A stretch of 64,000 nucleotides of DNA from Alteromonas indica (GTDB lineage Bacteria > Pseudomonadota > Gammaproteobacteria > Enterobacterales > Alteromonadaceae): the NCBI GenBank assembly GCA_003056425.1, contig PYVY01000003.1, positions 1 through 64,000 on the forward strand. The letters are read 5' to 3'. How positions within the stretch are numbered: the first letter of the stretch is position 1; every line of letters begins with the position of its first letter. Made by a program: the position numbers and the translations under genes. The notes under the pieces are model-generated. The model saw only the letters and a program-made list of their open reading frames with translations. It was not told where the DNA came from and did not search any database. Shown here piece by piece: positions 18,201 through 26,483 of this stretch.

Positions 18201-18738
18201 GCCGGCTGCACGTGGTGAGAATGCATCGGCCGAAGCACGCGCAGTACAACCTGATGAGCAGGATGAGGCCTCACACGCCGCTGTAGAGCAGCCGCAACAG
18301 GCCCCATCAGCGCAGTCGGTTAGTGAAAATAGCGAGTCCGCCCCGGTTGCGCAAGCGTCTGAACATGCTTCAGCTAAGCCACAGGCACCGGTGGCATCTG
18401 CCAGTGCGGTATCTACGCCAAGCACGCCCCAACAGCAACCAGCGCCAAGTGAGCAAAGTAGCGACACCGAAGCTAAACAGGCTGCCCAGCAAAACGTATC
18501 GGTAAGCAAGCCGTCGGCGTCGACACCAGGAGCCAGTAGCCGCGGTAAATTTACTGCCTCACATCCAATGGCTTCGCCGAAACAGGTTGATGCGCAATTT
18601 GGTGCGGTACAGGTAACAGCCCGTCAGGACGAGGCTCGCCCATCGTGGGACGTGTCTGGCCGTACAGCGGCGATATCATCGAGTAAGTCTAAAGCCTCTG
18701 CGCCGATGACCAAACCTGACAGCAGTGATGCTGCATAA
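15214..18738 (+). CDS. rne: ribonuclease E
   Basis: 1174 residues from ATG 15214 ([13 protein letters not shown], the standard start). The N-terminal half has the S1 domain (about 38-120), catalytic Asp302 and Asp345 in SIDINSARA and VVIDFIDM, and the zinc-link CPRC at about 403-406. From about residue 500 the protein is disordered. It has Arg-rich blocks ([13 protein letters not shown]), a short Asn-Arg-Asp repeat tract, then a long Gln/Ala/Glu-rich acidic stretch. The extreme C-terminus (SAPMTKP) resembles the PNPase-binding end of E. coli RNase E. It is the scaffold and endonuclease of the RNA degradosome at the inner membrane. Confidence 0.97.
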   Translation: MKRMLINATQQEELRVALVDGQRLYDLDIESPGHEQKKANIYKGKITRVEPSLEAAFVDYGADRHGFLPLKEIARTYFPKGYKFEGRPNIKDVIREGQEVIVQIDKEERGQKGAALTTFLSLAGSYLVLMPNNPRAGGISRRIEGDERTELKQALSKLELPDGMGLIVRTAGVGKSYEELEWDLRVLLKHWEAVREEADKRSAPFLIHQESNVIVRAIRDYLRRDIGEILVDKSAIYEQALQHIQLVRPDFANRVKKYDGDVPLFSHYQIESQIESAFQREVRLPSGGSIVIDPTEALTSIDINSARATKGGDIEETAFNTNLEAADEIARQLRLRDLGGLVVIDFIDMTPVRHQREVENRLKEAVRSDRARVQLGRISRFGLLEMSRQRLRPSLGESSHHVCPRCSGHGTIRGTESLALSILRIMEEESIKDNTGQIEAQLPVPVATYLLNEKRQSVNVLEQRHDVKLLIIPNPNLETPHYEVTRRRPEEVVSDASYDVSLLETPTTDADKPAATVVKREEPAIKGMVAPDAAPVVPPKPAAQPKAAEPSTSLLGQLSKWLKGLLGSSESEQPKATPEPAVQEQSNRQRSRSQDNRNRKPRNKTRRPRNPENAERDDAQQQAKGPTERRNKNTSSNRKPRKPQRDDKPDNKTEATPAPEVNKSADDNRDVKDNRDNRDAKDNRDSQDNNTQPPKKKQLAERRKRRDMRKSVRIGNEQIHSTTEASAPAQDAPSGNTSEVMAKADSHQPKPTEDNTAVESNEVNGDDAKRDANGNRGRSRRSPRHVRAAGQRRKKEQHGHEEHSEDGVAEHNQADSTNNDNQADIVAQQPRPTPTERAEQPNREHSDVTSHAAQSSSDTPQKDATIAQPVEAPDEVAAQQLESSNRGSQQDELELDLPKQQATTNFAQKPREKYRADGMRVNAEQKANVADDTSASAKVNTADDQQVVTEQPARQATPEQVEINLDSTEQQPAPTANDVTNATPADKAQATPADETPAARGENASAEARAVQPDEQDEASHAAVEQPQQAPSAQSVSENSESAPVAQASEHASAKPQAPVASASAVSTPSTPQQQPAPSEQSSDTEAKQAAQQNVSVSKPSASTPGASSRGKFTASHPMASPKQVDAQFGAVQVTARQDEARPSWDVSGRTAAISSSKSKASAPMTKPDSSDAA

Positions 18739-18754
18739 CCTCAGCTGACAACAG

Positions 18755-18779
18755 ACCGGGCCTTTGGCCCGGTTTTTTT
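18755..18779 (+). terminator. rne terminator
   Basis: 8-bp GC-rich stem ACCGGGCC (18755-18762) with GGCCCGGT (18766-18773), TTT loop and a 7-T tail. The start codon of the next gene lies only 5 bases beyond it. Confidence 0.9.
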
Positions 18780-18783
18780 ATCT

Positions 18784-19752
18784 ATGAACCAACCTATACA
18801 CCCTTCTGTAAGTCAGTGGATCAGCCGCGTAATTGATGATGCAGGGATTACTGACTTTACCCTATTACAGACCCTGTGGAGCGGCTATGGCCAGTGCTGC
18901 AGGTTTTTCTCTCCCAACACTAATCAATACCTGGTGGCAAAAGCTGTGCAGGCACAGCCAGCCTCTGCCCATCCTAAAGGCTGGAATGATGCCCATAGCC
19001 ATCAACGTAAATGTAAGTCATACCAAATTGAACAGTATTTTTATCAACACTACGCTAACTGCAGTAGGGCCTTTACCCCACAACTGATTGCTTGCGAGCG
19101 ACATGGCGACCATGCGCTGACAATCATGAGCGATCTCAATGTGGCTGGCTTTTCCCAGCGCCATAGCAAACTGACAATCGAACAAGCCAAACCGGTACTT
19201 GAGTGGCTGGCCTGTTTTCATGCCGACTTTATGCAAACCAACGGCCACGGTTTATGGGCGGCAGGCACCTATTGGCATTTGTCTACTCGCCAACGCGAAT
19301 GGCAAACCATGGCGACCGGCCTGCTTAAACAACACGCCCCAGCGATCAGCCGGCAACTTGACGAAGCTCGCTTTACTACGCTGGTTCATGGCGACGCTAA
19401 AGTCGACAACTTCTGCTTCGACCCGGCCGCCAGCAAAGCGGCGGCGGTAGACTTTCAGTATGTGGGAAAAGGTATCGGGGTACAGGATGTTGCGTATTTT
19501 ATTGGTAGCGCATTAAACACTGATGATCAGCTATATTTCACCGAACACTGTCTGGACTATTACTTTGCCGCACTGCGGCGGTACTGGCGAAGTCGTATCG
19601 AAGTACATGCTGTTGAACAAGAGTGGCGAGGTCTTTATGCCGTTGCTTGTGCCGATTTTCAGCGTTTTCTGGAGGGCTGGAGCCCTGGCCATCACAAACT
19701 TAACTCTGTGCTTAATAGTTATACCTGCCGGGCCCTGGCCGCCGTTAAATAG
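18784..19752 (+). CDS. phosphotransferase-like protein (choline/ecdysteroid kinase fold)
   Basis: 322 residues of the protein-kinase-like small-molecule kinase fold. The catalytic loop LVHGDAKVDNFCFD and the metal-binding AVDFQYVGKG are both present (Brenner motif and DFQ in place of DFG). These resemble the choline-kinase and ecdysteroid/aminoglycoside phosphotransferase clans. Substrate unknown. ATG 18784 lies directly after the rne terminator with no Shine-Dalgarno. Translation may therefore be weak, or depend on read-through, or begin further in. It has no obvious operon partner. Confidence 0.7.
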   Translation: MNQPIHPSVSQWISRVIDDAGITDFTLLQTLWSGYGQCCRFFSPNTNQYLVAKAVQAQPASAHPKGWNDAHSHQRKCKSYQIEQYFYQHYANCSRAFTPQLIACERHGDHALTIMSDLNVAGFSQRHSKLTIEQAKPVLEWLACFHADFMQTNGHGLWAAGTYWHLSTRQREWQTMATGLLKQHAPAISRQLDEARFTTLVHGDAKVDNFCFDPAASKAAAVDFQYVGKGIGVQDVAYFIGSALNTDDQLYFTEHCLDYYFAALRRYWRSRIEVHAVEQEWRGLYAVACADFQRFLEGWSPGHHKLNSVLNSYTCRALAAVK

Positions 19753-19780
19753 TTTGCCTCTGGTGGGTCAGCCCGATTAG

Positions 19781-20683
19781 CTAAAATGGCTGGGTAACTA
19801 TGTCGGCAATCCACTGGCGCACCTGGGTAAGCACCGGATCATTGTCAGTAGCCCGGTGCCAATACATATGTACCGGTAACGGCGGGATCTTTACCGGCAA
19901 TGGCACGACCTCCACTTTAACACTACGGACAATTTCCCTGGCATACACCGCCGGTAGTGTCAGGATAAGATCGTTGCTGGCAGCCAGTTGGGCAGCTGCC
20001 ATATAATATTCACATGTCAGACTGATATGCCGCCTTAACCCGGTCTGCGCCAATGCCATATCAACATGATTCACTTCAGAATGTTTCATTGATACTAATA
20101 CGTGCTGCGCACTGGTGTAAGCGTCTTGCGACATCCCCCGGCGCGCCGGGTGCTGGGGACGGCACAATACGACAAAATTCTCACGTCTCACCCGCTTGTG
20201 CAAAATGTCTTTACCTGCTGGCACCATCGCATCTACCGCGATAGCAACTTCCCCCTGTTCAAGGCTATGCGATAAGCTGGATAGCGGTGAATGGCTACTG
20301 TGAATGCTTAACCCCGGCGCGTATGCCGACACTTTTTGCTGTAATGCCGGCAGCAGAACTACCTCGGTGATATCGCGCAGGCCAACATTAATGGTCCGGG
20401 TAACCTGCTCCAGGTTAATTGGAATAGGTTCAGCCACACTACTGTGCAGCTGTTTTAGCGCACTGTTAACCTGGGGGATTATTAAATGACAACGTGTGGT
20501 GGGTACCATCTTTCTACCATGGCGTTCAAATAACGGGTCTTGCAAGATACCGCGTAACCTTCCTAAGGCGTGGCTAACGGCGGGTTGAGTCAAACACAAA
20601 CGGTGGGCTGCTGCGGTAATCGTACCCTCAGTATAGATGGCCTGTAACACCACAAAAAAATTCAAATCCACTCTACTATGCAT
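19781..20683 (-). CDS. LysR-family transcriptional regulator
   Basis: About 300 residues from ATG 20683 (a GTG at 20695 is possible). The N-terminal winged helix is typical (FFVVLQAIYTEGTITAAAHRLCLTQPAVSHALGRLR), followed by the PBP2-like effector domain. It is divergent from a class II aldolase and a BASS-type transporter, so it probably controls them in response to their substrate. Three ATTTATCA repeats lie in the 76-bp intergenic region and may be its operator. Confidence 0.88.
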   Translation of the reverse strand: MHSRVDLNFFVVLQAIYTEGTITAAAHRLCLTQPAVSHALGRLRGILQDPLFERHGRKMVPTTRCHLIIPQVNSALKQLHSSVAEPIPINLEQVTRTINVGLRDITEVVLLPALQQKVSAYAPGLSIHSSHSPLSSLSHSLEQGEVAIAVDAMVPAGKDILHKRVRRENFVVLCRPQHPARRGMSQDAYTSAQHVLVSMKHSEVNHVDMALAQTGLRRHISLTCEYYMAAAQLAASNDLILTLPAVYAREIVRSVKVEVVPLPVKIPPLPVHMYWHRATDNDPVLTQVRQWIADIVTQPF

Positions 20684-20686
20684 ACC

Positions 20687-20727
20687 ATTTATCACAATTC
20701 ATTAACATTTATCACTTTTATTTATCA
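20687..20727. promoter_or_regulatory. three direct ATTTATCA repeats, putative LysR operator
   Basis: ATTTATCAC at 20687-20695 and 20707-20715, and ATTTATCA at 20720-20727, give spacings of 20 and 13 bp. They sit between the divergent LysR and aldolase starts; the first abuts the LysR start. Binding is inferred. Confidence 0.4.
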
Positions 20728-20771
20728 TGTATGTCGGTACTCTGTATAGCAGTATTTAACGGAGACTATTA

Positions 20772-21587
20772 ATGACCGCAACCTCCTCATCCCGTGCCGC
20801 GATGGCTGAAAAACTCACTATCGGCGCGCAACGCTTTACGCTGTTTAACATTCCTGAGTTTGGTTGTGACAAAGACCGACAAACTTACGAAAAGCAAAGA
20901 TTAGCAGCAGCCTTCAGGCTATTTTCACAATATGGTTTTGATGAAGGCCTGGCGGGCCATATCACGCTACGCGATTGTATTGACCCCGACACGTTTTGGG
21001 TCAATCCAGTGGGTATTCATTTTGGCTTGATAACGGTGTCTGATTTGGTCAGGGTGTCGCACCAGGGGGATATTGTAGAGGGTCAGGCTGCCATCAATAA
21101 TGCCGCGTTTGCCATTCATTCACGCATTCATATGGCGCGCCCCGATGTGAATGCGGTGGCGCATGCCCACACTACCTATGGCCGCGCATTTGCAGCATTG
21201 GGGCAACGGCTTTTACCGATTTCTCAAGATGCATGCATGTTCTATCAAAACCACGCGCTATTTTCACATTTTGATGGCGTGGTAGCCGATACCCGGGAGG
21301 GCGACATGATTGCCGAAGCTCTGGACACCCATTGTGCGCTGATATTACAAAATCACGGTTTATTGACTGTAGGCAGTAGTGTGGATGCTGCTGCGGCGAA
21401 TTTTGTGATGCTTGATAGTTGCTGTCACAGTCAGCTGCTGGCGCAGGCCGCCGGACAAGTTAAGCTGATAGATGACCCCACGGCGCAGAAAACCCGCGCG
21501 ATGAACGGTTCAGATTTAGTCACCTGGGGGAATTTTCAGCCAATGTACCAAAAGTTGCTGGCAACCGATGACAGCTTTTTAAACTAA
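20772..21587 (+). CDS. class II aldolase/adducin family protein
   Basis: 271 residues with the zinc-type aldolase/adducin head. GLAGHITLRD, VAHAHTTYGRAFAALG (two metal-ligand His) and LQNHGLLTVG (third His) are present. The preceding ALFSHFDGVV resembles the fungal/proteobacterial meta-pathway subgroup, which includes decarboxylase- or hydrolase-like members, so true aldolase chemistry is not assured. ATG follows a GGAGA at 6 bases. It lies 15 bp before the transporter, suggesting the transported acid is its substrate or precursor. Confidence 0.82.
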   Translation: MTATSSSRAAMAEKLTIGAQRFTLFNIPEFGCDKDRQTYEKQRLAAAFRLFSQYGFDEGLAGHITLRDCIDPDTFWVNPVGIHFGLITVSDLVRVSHQGDIVEGQAAINNAAFAIHSRIHMARPDVNAVAHAHTTYGRAFAALGQRLLPISQDACMFYQNHALFSHFDGVVADTREGDMIAEALDTHCALILQNHGLLTVGSSVDAAAANFVMLDSCCHSQLLAQAAGQVKLIDDPTAQKTRAMNGSDLVTWGNFQPMYQKLLATDDSFLN

Positions 21588-21602
21588 CCATATGGTGTAC
21601 TG

Positions 21603-22487
21603 ATGGCACAGAGTTTTATCACCGCCTGGTTACTTCCCTTAGCGCTTGCTTTCATTATGTTTGGTATTGGCCTGTCCCTAACCCTGGCGGATTTTAAACG
21701 CCTGGGTAAACGCCCCGCCATGGTGTTTATCGGGCTGCTGGGCCAATTGTTGCTTATGCCCGCTTTAGCTTTTCTCCTTGCCTGGATATTACAATTGCCT
21801 GAACCTATCGCGATTGGAATGCTGTTGTTAGCTGCCTGTCCGGGAGGCACTATGTCTAATGTGATGAGTCAGTTACTTCGGGCTGATTTAGCGTTATCCG
21901 TTTCCCTGACGGCACTGTCTACAATTGGCTGTATTTTGACAACGCCGGTTATTTTGCATCTTGCTATCGAGGGCTTTGGCCATACCACTGCGCCGGTGGT
22001 AAATGTTGCCCATATCACGCTGGGTATACTTATAATTGCCTTGGTTCCCGTAGGTTTGGGTATGCTGTTCAATGCGTTTTTGCCGAAACCGGCGCAGAAA
22101 CTTGAGCCTAATTTTCAGCGTTTTTCACTATTATTTTTATGTGTGTTAGTAGTGGGAATGGTTGTAAAGGAATGGGACTTATTAATGCAAACGGGCATAC
22201 TGCTGCTTTGCAGTGCGTTGTTGTTAAGCTTTGCCACTTCCGCGCTTGGCTGGTTAAGTGGCGCTGCATGTAGGGCAGATAGTCCGGTAACCCGGACCCT
22301 GTGTATTGAAATAGGTGTACAAAATGCCGCCCTTGCTATGGTGATCGCATTGAGCTTTTTACATACCCCTGCCTATTCCGTATTTGCCGGCCTCTACGGC
22401 ATTGTAATGTACCTCGCACCTTGGTTATTGATCTCCCTGCTGTGCCCACCCTCACGTAAGGTGTCTGGCGTTAACGCGCCTTCATAG
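21603..22487 (+). CDS. bile acid:sodium symporter family transporter
   Basis: 294 residues, about 9-10 hydrophobic segments. BASS family signatures are [21 protein letters not shown] and, near the end, [19 protein letters not shown]. The family imports organic anions with Na+, for example pantoate, pyruvate or keto acids. Paired with the upstream aldolase-like gene and the divergent LysR, it likely imports a small organic acid. Substrate unknown. Confidence 0.87.
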   Translation: MAQSFITAWLLPLALAFIMFGIGLSLTLADFKRLGKRPAMVFIGLLGQLLLMPALAFLLAWILQLPEPIAIGMLLLAACPGGTMSNVMSQLLRADLALSVSLTALSTIGCILTTPVILHLAIEGFGHTTAPVVNVAHITLGILIIALVPVGLGMLFNAFLPKPAQKLEPNFQRFSLLFLCVLVVGMVVKEWDLLMQTGILLLCSALLLSFATSALGWLSGAACRADSPVTRTLCIEIGVQNAALAMVIALSFLHTPAYSVFAGLYGIVMYLAPWLLISLLCPPSRKVSGVNAPS

Positions 22488-22587
22488 GGACAAGCCTGAC
22501 TTTTCAGTTACCGTAATTCTGCTGTGCCGAAGCGTATGTTGGTGTAAGCTAATAGTATTGATTGTTGTTAAAGAAAAGAGAGTTGAA

Positions 22588-23034
22588 GTGCAAATTTGGG
22601 TCGATGCAGATGCCTGTCCGGGTGCGATTAAAGAAATATTGTTTCGCGCCGCTCAACGTACCAAGTTACCGGTAACGCTGGTTGCTAACCACTATATTAA
22701 AACCCCACCCTCAAAACTCATTACCTTTGTCCAGGTAACCCAAGGCTTTGACGTGGCAGATGATGAAATTGTAAAGCGGTGCACGGCGGGTGATTTAGTG
22801 ATTACGTCAGATATTCCGCTGGCAGATGAAGTTATTTCTAAGGGTTGCTTAGCCTTGAGCCCACGCGGCGAGCTATTTACCAAAGAAAATATCAAGTCCA
22901 GACTGAATGTTCGCGACTTTATGGATACCTTACGCAGTAGTGGCATCCAAACCGGCGGACCTGCGGCCCTTTCCTCCACCGAAAAGCAGGCGTTTGGGAA
23001 TAAGCTTGACCAGTGGTTGGCACAAAACACCTGA
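22588..23034 (+). CDS. yaiI: YaiI/YqxD family (UPF0178) protein
   Basis: 148 residues from GTG 22588, giving the conserved [12 protein letters not shown]-terminus. AGAGAG lies 7-12 bases upstream, and the frame is open to a TTG at 22558. The NYN/PIN-like motifs [31 protein letters not shown] and SPRGELFT are present. Conserved acidic residues suggest a nuclease-type fold, but the function is unknown. It stands alone between the transporter and a convergent gene. Confidence 0.88.
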   Translation: MQIWVDADACPGAIKEILFRAAQRTKLPVTLVANHYIKTPPSKLITFVQVTQGFDVADDEIVKRCTAGDLVITSDIPLADEVISKGCLALSPRGELFTKENIKSRLNVRDFMDTLRSSGIQTGGPAALSSTEKQAFGNKLDQWLAQNT

Positions 23035-23168
23035 GGTGACCAATAGTCAATGCCCAGGATAGTTGGTCATGGCCCCCTTAAACCGCAGCGGGCCCCGCCT
23101 ACCCCAGCTTATTGCTTAAGCCGGACCAAGAAGGGCCCATCTATCACTGGCTATTACCTGCCGACTAA

Positions 23169-23966
23169 CTATCGTCTGTCGTAGTTAACCGGCTTGTTAG
23201 GTGTTTGATAGTAACCTTCTTTGAGCAAACGCTTAAAGCGTTTCATTTTGCCATCCAGGGTCAGCTGCTCAATGCCGCGGTTAAACAGCGCGAGTACTAG
23301 CTTACCATTCTCACTTCCTTTGGGAACTAACAGGTGCGTGGTAACCGATGAAATAAACGGTCTTAGCTGGGTAATTTGCTTGCGCTGGCTGTCGTTAAAA
23401 TCGCGTTGCAGTAAATACCAGCCAGACAAATCGTCGGTGGGAAAAATATCAATTTTTCCATCCAATAAAGCCTCAAAGTTTTCTTTGTCTGTTTTGGCCT
23501 CAACCGTGTTGCTGTTGTCTTTAATAAACCGGTTGAGCTCATCAGTATAAAGATAGCCCTCGGTGATACCCATTTTATACTGCGCCAGGTCACTGAGGTT
23601 TTTCCAGGAATCGATTTCACTGTCAGTACGGGTAAAAAATATCAGATTTTCTGCCGTAATGGGTTTACTGTGAAAAAATTCGTCTTCTCTGGCGCGAACA
23701 AAATTACCATACGATACAGCATCGTATTCCCCGTTCTGGGTTGCTTCAAGGGCGTCTTCCCACGGCATTGAGGTGAACTCAACTACCACACCGCTTTCCA
23801 GGAATGCTTCTTTAGTAATATGGTTAATATAGCCATCATGTTCCATTTTACTGGAGGTAAAAGGAGGATATTCAGAGGTGGCTATTTTAAGCTTTAACCA
23901 GGCATGGGCCCAGCTTTGTGTTGGTAGCAGTAATAAAGCGAAAAGGATAAGTGCTGTTTTTTTCAT
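23169..23966 (-). CDS. periplasmic substrate-binding protein, family 3
   Basis: 265 residues with a signal peptide (MKKTALILFALLLLPTQSWA, cleavage near residue 20). The SBP_bac_3 fold is suggested by IATSEYPPFTS, the MPWEDALEATQNGEYDAVSYG lobe and EALLDGKIDIFPTDDLSG. No ABC permease or ATPase lies next to it. It sits 12 bp after a porin-like gene in the same direction. Such orphan family 3 proteins often serve as sensors or feed a distant transporter. Ligand unknown. Confidence 0.82.
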   Translation of the reverse strand: MKKTALILFALLLLPTQSWAHAWLKLKIATSEYPPFTSSKMEHDGYINHITKEAFLESGVVVEFTSMPWEDALEATQNGEYDAVSYGNFVRAREDEFFHSKPITAENLIFFTRTDSEIDSWKNLSDLAQYKMGITEGYLYTDELNRFIKDNSNTVEAKTDKENFEALLDGKIDIFPTDDLSGWYLLQRDFNDSQRKQITQLRPFISSVTTHLLVPKGSENGKLVLALFNRGIEQLTLDGKMKRFKRLLKEGYYQTPNKPVNYDRR

Positions 23967-23978
23967 AGTTCTGTCCCT

Positions 23979-25112
23979 TTAAAAGTAAATACCCAGACTA
24001 ATATTTAACCGATGGGTGGTATCCTGCAGGCCGCCCAAATCAAGCCCCACGCCCGGGCCGCCGGCAAACCACATGTTTTCACCCTGAATGCTATCGACAT
24101 ACACAAATAGCTTGTCCCAGCCAAAACTACAGCCATTGGTCCACAATGACGAGTCTTTGCCAGCTTCCAGGTCTGACGTTACTTTACTGTATTCACTATA
24201 ACAGCTTATATCTGATACTGCTTCAAACTGGTAAGGGATAGAATATACCAGGTTGGCTACGTAACTCTGTCCTTCAGAAGCCATGAAAAACGGCGCATTA
24301 AATGAAGACAACTGCACTCTATCGGTTAACTCTCCTTCCGGGGCAGCCAGGTCATAGTCGAAATCGGTATATTGGAGCTCTACTTTGAAGTCGCCCTGAA
24401 TATGACGTAAATGCACCGCATAGGCCGTCATATCGCCTTCATCCATCGTATCAAGGTTTAGTATATTACCGTGCTGGAAGGACGCACCGACATCGGTGGT
24501 CGCTCCTTCAATCCATTTTCCGGTGTAGTTGGCGCGTAAATTAAATTGCCCATCTTCCTGGTTACGGTACCCACCATCTTCGCCAGCAGGATCTGCATAT
24601 AAGTCAAAGCTATAGCGGCCCGTTTCGGTAGCATCGTTGTATTCATCGTTAAGGAAGTAGCCAGCATGAAAATCCCAGTTACCCGTCTGATAATTGGTGG
24701 TAAATCCGGCATCGTAATCATCTTCCAGGCCGATATAGTAGTTCACACCAAACCAAAAGTTGTTGGAAGCAAACGGCAGCAGCCCAAATGGCACTTTGGT
24801 AATGCCTCCCGTAAACGACAGATCGTCATTGTATTTATAGGTCAAATCTGCATAACGAACCGTATCAAAATCGACGTTTTCGTACCATCGGTACTCCGCT
24901 TTCCAGCTAAATTGTTCCGTTTCGCCAGAAAGGTTCAGGCGGATGGATTCAAATTCAAAGCCATCCCGAAGCTGGGCAGGTTGCCAGTCAAGATGCCCAT
25001 AGTTGACCCTGACATGTCCGCCAATTTCGACTGGAAGTTCATCCGAGTAAGATGGCATTGCAACCAGTGCGCTGGTCATTAGAACCGGCAATTTGAAAAG
25101 TATCTTTCTCAT
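23979..25112 (-). CDS. outer-membrane porin-like beta-barrel protein
   Basis: 377 residues. A signal peptide ends near SYS-DEL (about 24). The mature part is rich in alternating strands, with VEIGGHVRVNYGHLDW opening and LNISLGIYF closing, the C-terminal Phe expected of outer-membrane barrels. The overall pattern resembles phosphate-selective/OprO-type porins. AGGG lies 8-11 bases before ATG 25112. It is the first gene of a two-gene unit with the binding protein downstream. Specificity unknown. Confidence 0.7.
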   Translation of the reverse strand: MRKILFKLPVLMTSALVAMPSYSDELPVEIGGHVRVNYGHLDWQPAQLRDGFEFESIRLNLSGETEQFSWKAEYRWYENVDFDTVRYADLTYKYNDDLSFTGGITKVPFGLLPFASNNFWFGVNYYIGLEDDYDAGFTTNYQTGNWDFHAGYFLNDEYNDATETGRYSFDLYADPAGEDGGYRNQEDGQFNLRANYTGKWIEGATTDVGASFQHGNILNLDTMDEGDMTAYAVHLRHIQGDFKVELQYTDFDYDLAAPEGELTDRVQLSSFNAPFFMASEGQSYVANLVYSIPYQFEAVSDISCYSEYSKVTSDLEAGKDSSLWTNGCSFGWDKLFVYVDSIQGENMWFAGGPGVGLDLGGLQDTTHRLNISLGIYF

Positions 25113-25609
25113 TCAGTAACCCTGGTGTTTGAGTGTGAAAATTAGCTGTTATCTGTCAATCGGGATAGCGTTGTCTCGTACACGTACAACGTAAACAGGC
25201 GTCACATCCTGTGTTTTATCCAATGCTCGAAAAAGCTGACAAAATACGATGAAGCCTCCAATGCCCATGTTTAAAAACGCAAAATAAAATCAACATTTGC
25301 ATTACTTTGAACACAAACAATATCGCACAAGGGTGTTAAAAGGATCACTTCAATGTGGTGGAGTATGCCCATATATGCGCTTTGGCTTAACTTAATACGC
25401 GTCGGTAAGCCTGCGTGCAGACCATTGCCGGTAAGGGGCGCGCACCATAACAAATGATTAACCCGCGGCAAAGTCGGACCTGTGCTGACTGCCGATAAGT
25501 TAACCAGCTATTTGCACAAATGCTGCTTTATTAATCTTGTTGATTTGGTATATTATTGGCCATACCGGTTAGGAAGTCCGGTATCTTCTTTAAGCTAGGA
25601 ACGCAATAC
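25113..25609. other. 500-bp intergenic region between porin and small membrane protein
   Basis: No gene seen on either strand. It should hold the divergent promoters. A TACCGG/CCGGTA hairpin (25563-25583) sits in the leader of the downstream small gene, and the stretch TATATTATTGG before it is a possible -10. Nothing else is clear. Confidence 0.4.
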
Positions 25610-25888
25610 ATGAACCCTAAATCCACTGCCCGTTCAATGCGGTCATCTATCCACTCGAATACCAGCTTACATGAGCTAAAATTGATGCTTGTGTTACTGC
25701 CCGTGGCAGCATTGCTATTTGGATTTGGGGTGGGGTTGATTACTGGCTACCAGATATTAAGCTCGCCATTTTATATGATTGGGGTTATCGCCATTGCGGT
25801 AGTACCAGCCATTATTACCGCTTTGATAGCTGTGCGTTATTATGCCCACAAAATAAGCGCAGAAAGACTCCGCGCTCACTCCAGATAA
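25610..25888 (+). CDS. small two-helix membrane protein, unknown function
   Basis: Not recognised. 92 residues from ATG 25610, which has AGGA about 9 bases upstream. A Ser-rich cytoplasmic N-terminus is followed by two hydrophobic segments (LMLVLLPVAALLFGFGVGLITG and MIGVIAIAVVPAIITALIAV, about 28-50 and 58-80) and a basic tail. No enzyme motifs. It stands alone between divergent and convergent neighbours. Confidence 0.6.
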   Translation: MNPKSTARSMRSSIHSNTSLHELKLMLVLLPVAALLFGFGVGLITGYQILSSPFYMIGVIAIAVVPAIITALIAVRYYAHKISAERLRAHSR

Positions 25889-25927
25889 CTTACGGTGTAG
25901 CTGTCTTTTAACAGTAACGCCAGTCGC

Positions 25928-26473
25928 TTACCAGGTCAGATCATCCGGAATCTGATAGTCAGCATACCAGTCATCTTCTTCACCAGGCGCAGCTTCCTCA
26001 AGTGTATCGGCTCGGTAGATCACCGATGCTTCGTCGCGCTGAGCAATTTTATCGGCAACCGGCATTGGTACTAAGAAGTATTCTTCATCCTGCTTTACCA
26101 CCGCCAGCCTTCCCTGGGTAACTTGCTTGCGCACTGCTTCACCCACATGCATGCGTTTCACTACATTATCGTCGGTAAAGTTCAACACGGCTTCTGATCC
26201 GCCACGTTGTTGAATATTTACCGTGATTAGCTGGCGTACCTGAGCGATTACCGAGCGCTGCTCGCGCTCTTTTTGCTGTTGTTCATTCAGCGCACGGTCC
26301 CGGGCTTTTTTCTGCTCGATGGCTTGCTGGGCAGCAAGCTGGTTTTCATCCAATACCGGCTGGCTGCTTTTGTTTTTCATCTTCTGCTTTTTGCGCTTAT
26401 CCTGGCGCGCTTGCCTGGCTGACGATTTATCAGCCAGACCTGCCTTAAGTAGCTGGTCCTGAAGTGAGGCCAC
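25928..26473 (-). CDS. yaiL: YaiL/DUF2058 family protein
   Basis: 181 residues. The N-terminal signature MASLQDQLLKAGLAD is typical of DUF2058. A long charged, probably coiled-coil Lys/Gln/Glu segment (20-75) and a compact C-terminal domain (about 80-155) follow. A nucleoprotein or polysome-associated role has been proposed for the family; the function is not established. It ends close to the convergent small membrane protein and follows topA by 10 bp, possibly in one transcript. Confidence 0.85.
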   Translation of the reverse strand: MASLQDQLLKAGLADKSSARQARQDKRKKQKMKNKSSQPVLDENQLAAQQAIEQKKARDRALNEQQQKEREQRSVIAQVRQLITVNIQQRGGSEAVLNFTDDNVVKRMHVGEAVRKQVTQGRLAVVKQDEEYFLVPMPVADKIAQRDEASVIYRADTLEEAAPGEEDDWYADYQIPDDLTW

Positions 26474-26483
26474 AGGAAACTCC

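Noticed and set aside
17454-18509. Long antisense reading frames inside rne (180, 200 and 144 codons)
   Set aside because: They mirror the low-complexity Gln/Ala/Glu-rich rne tail; no start signals or recognisable domains.
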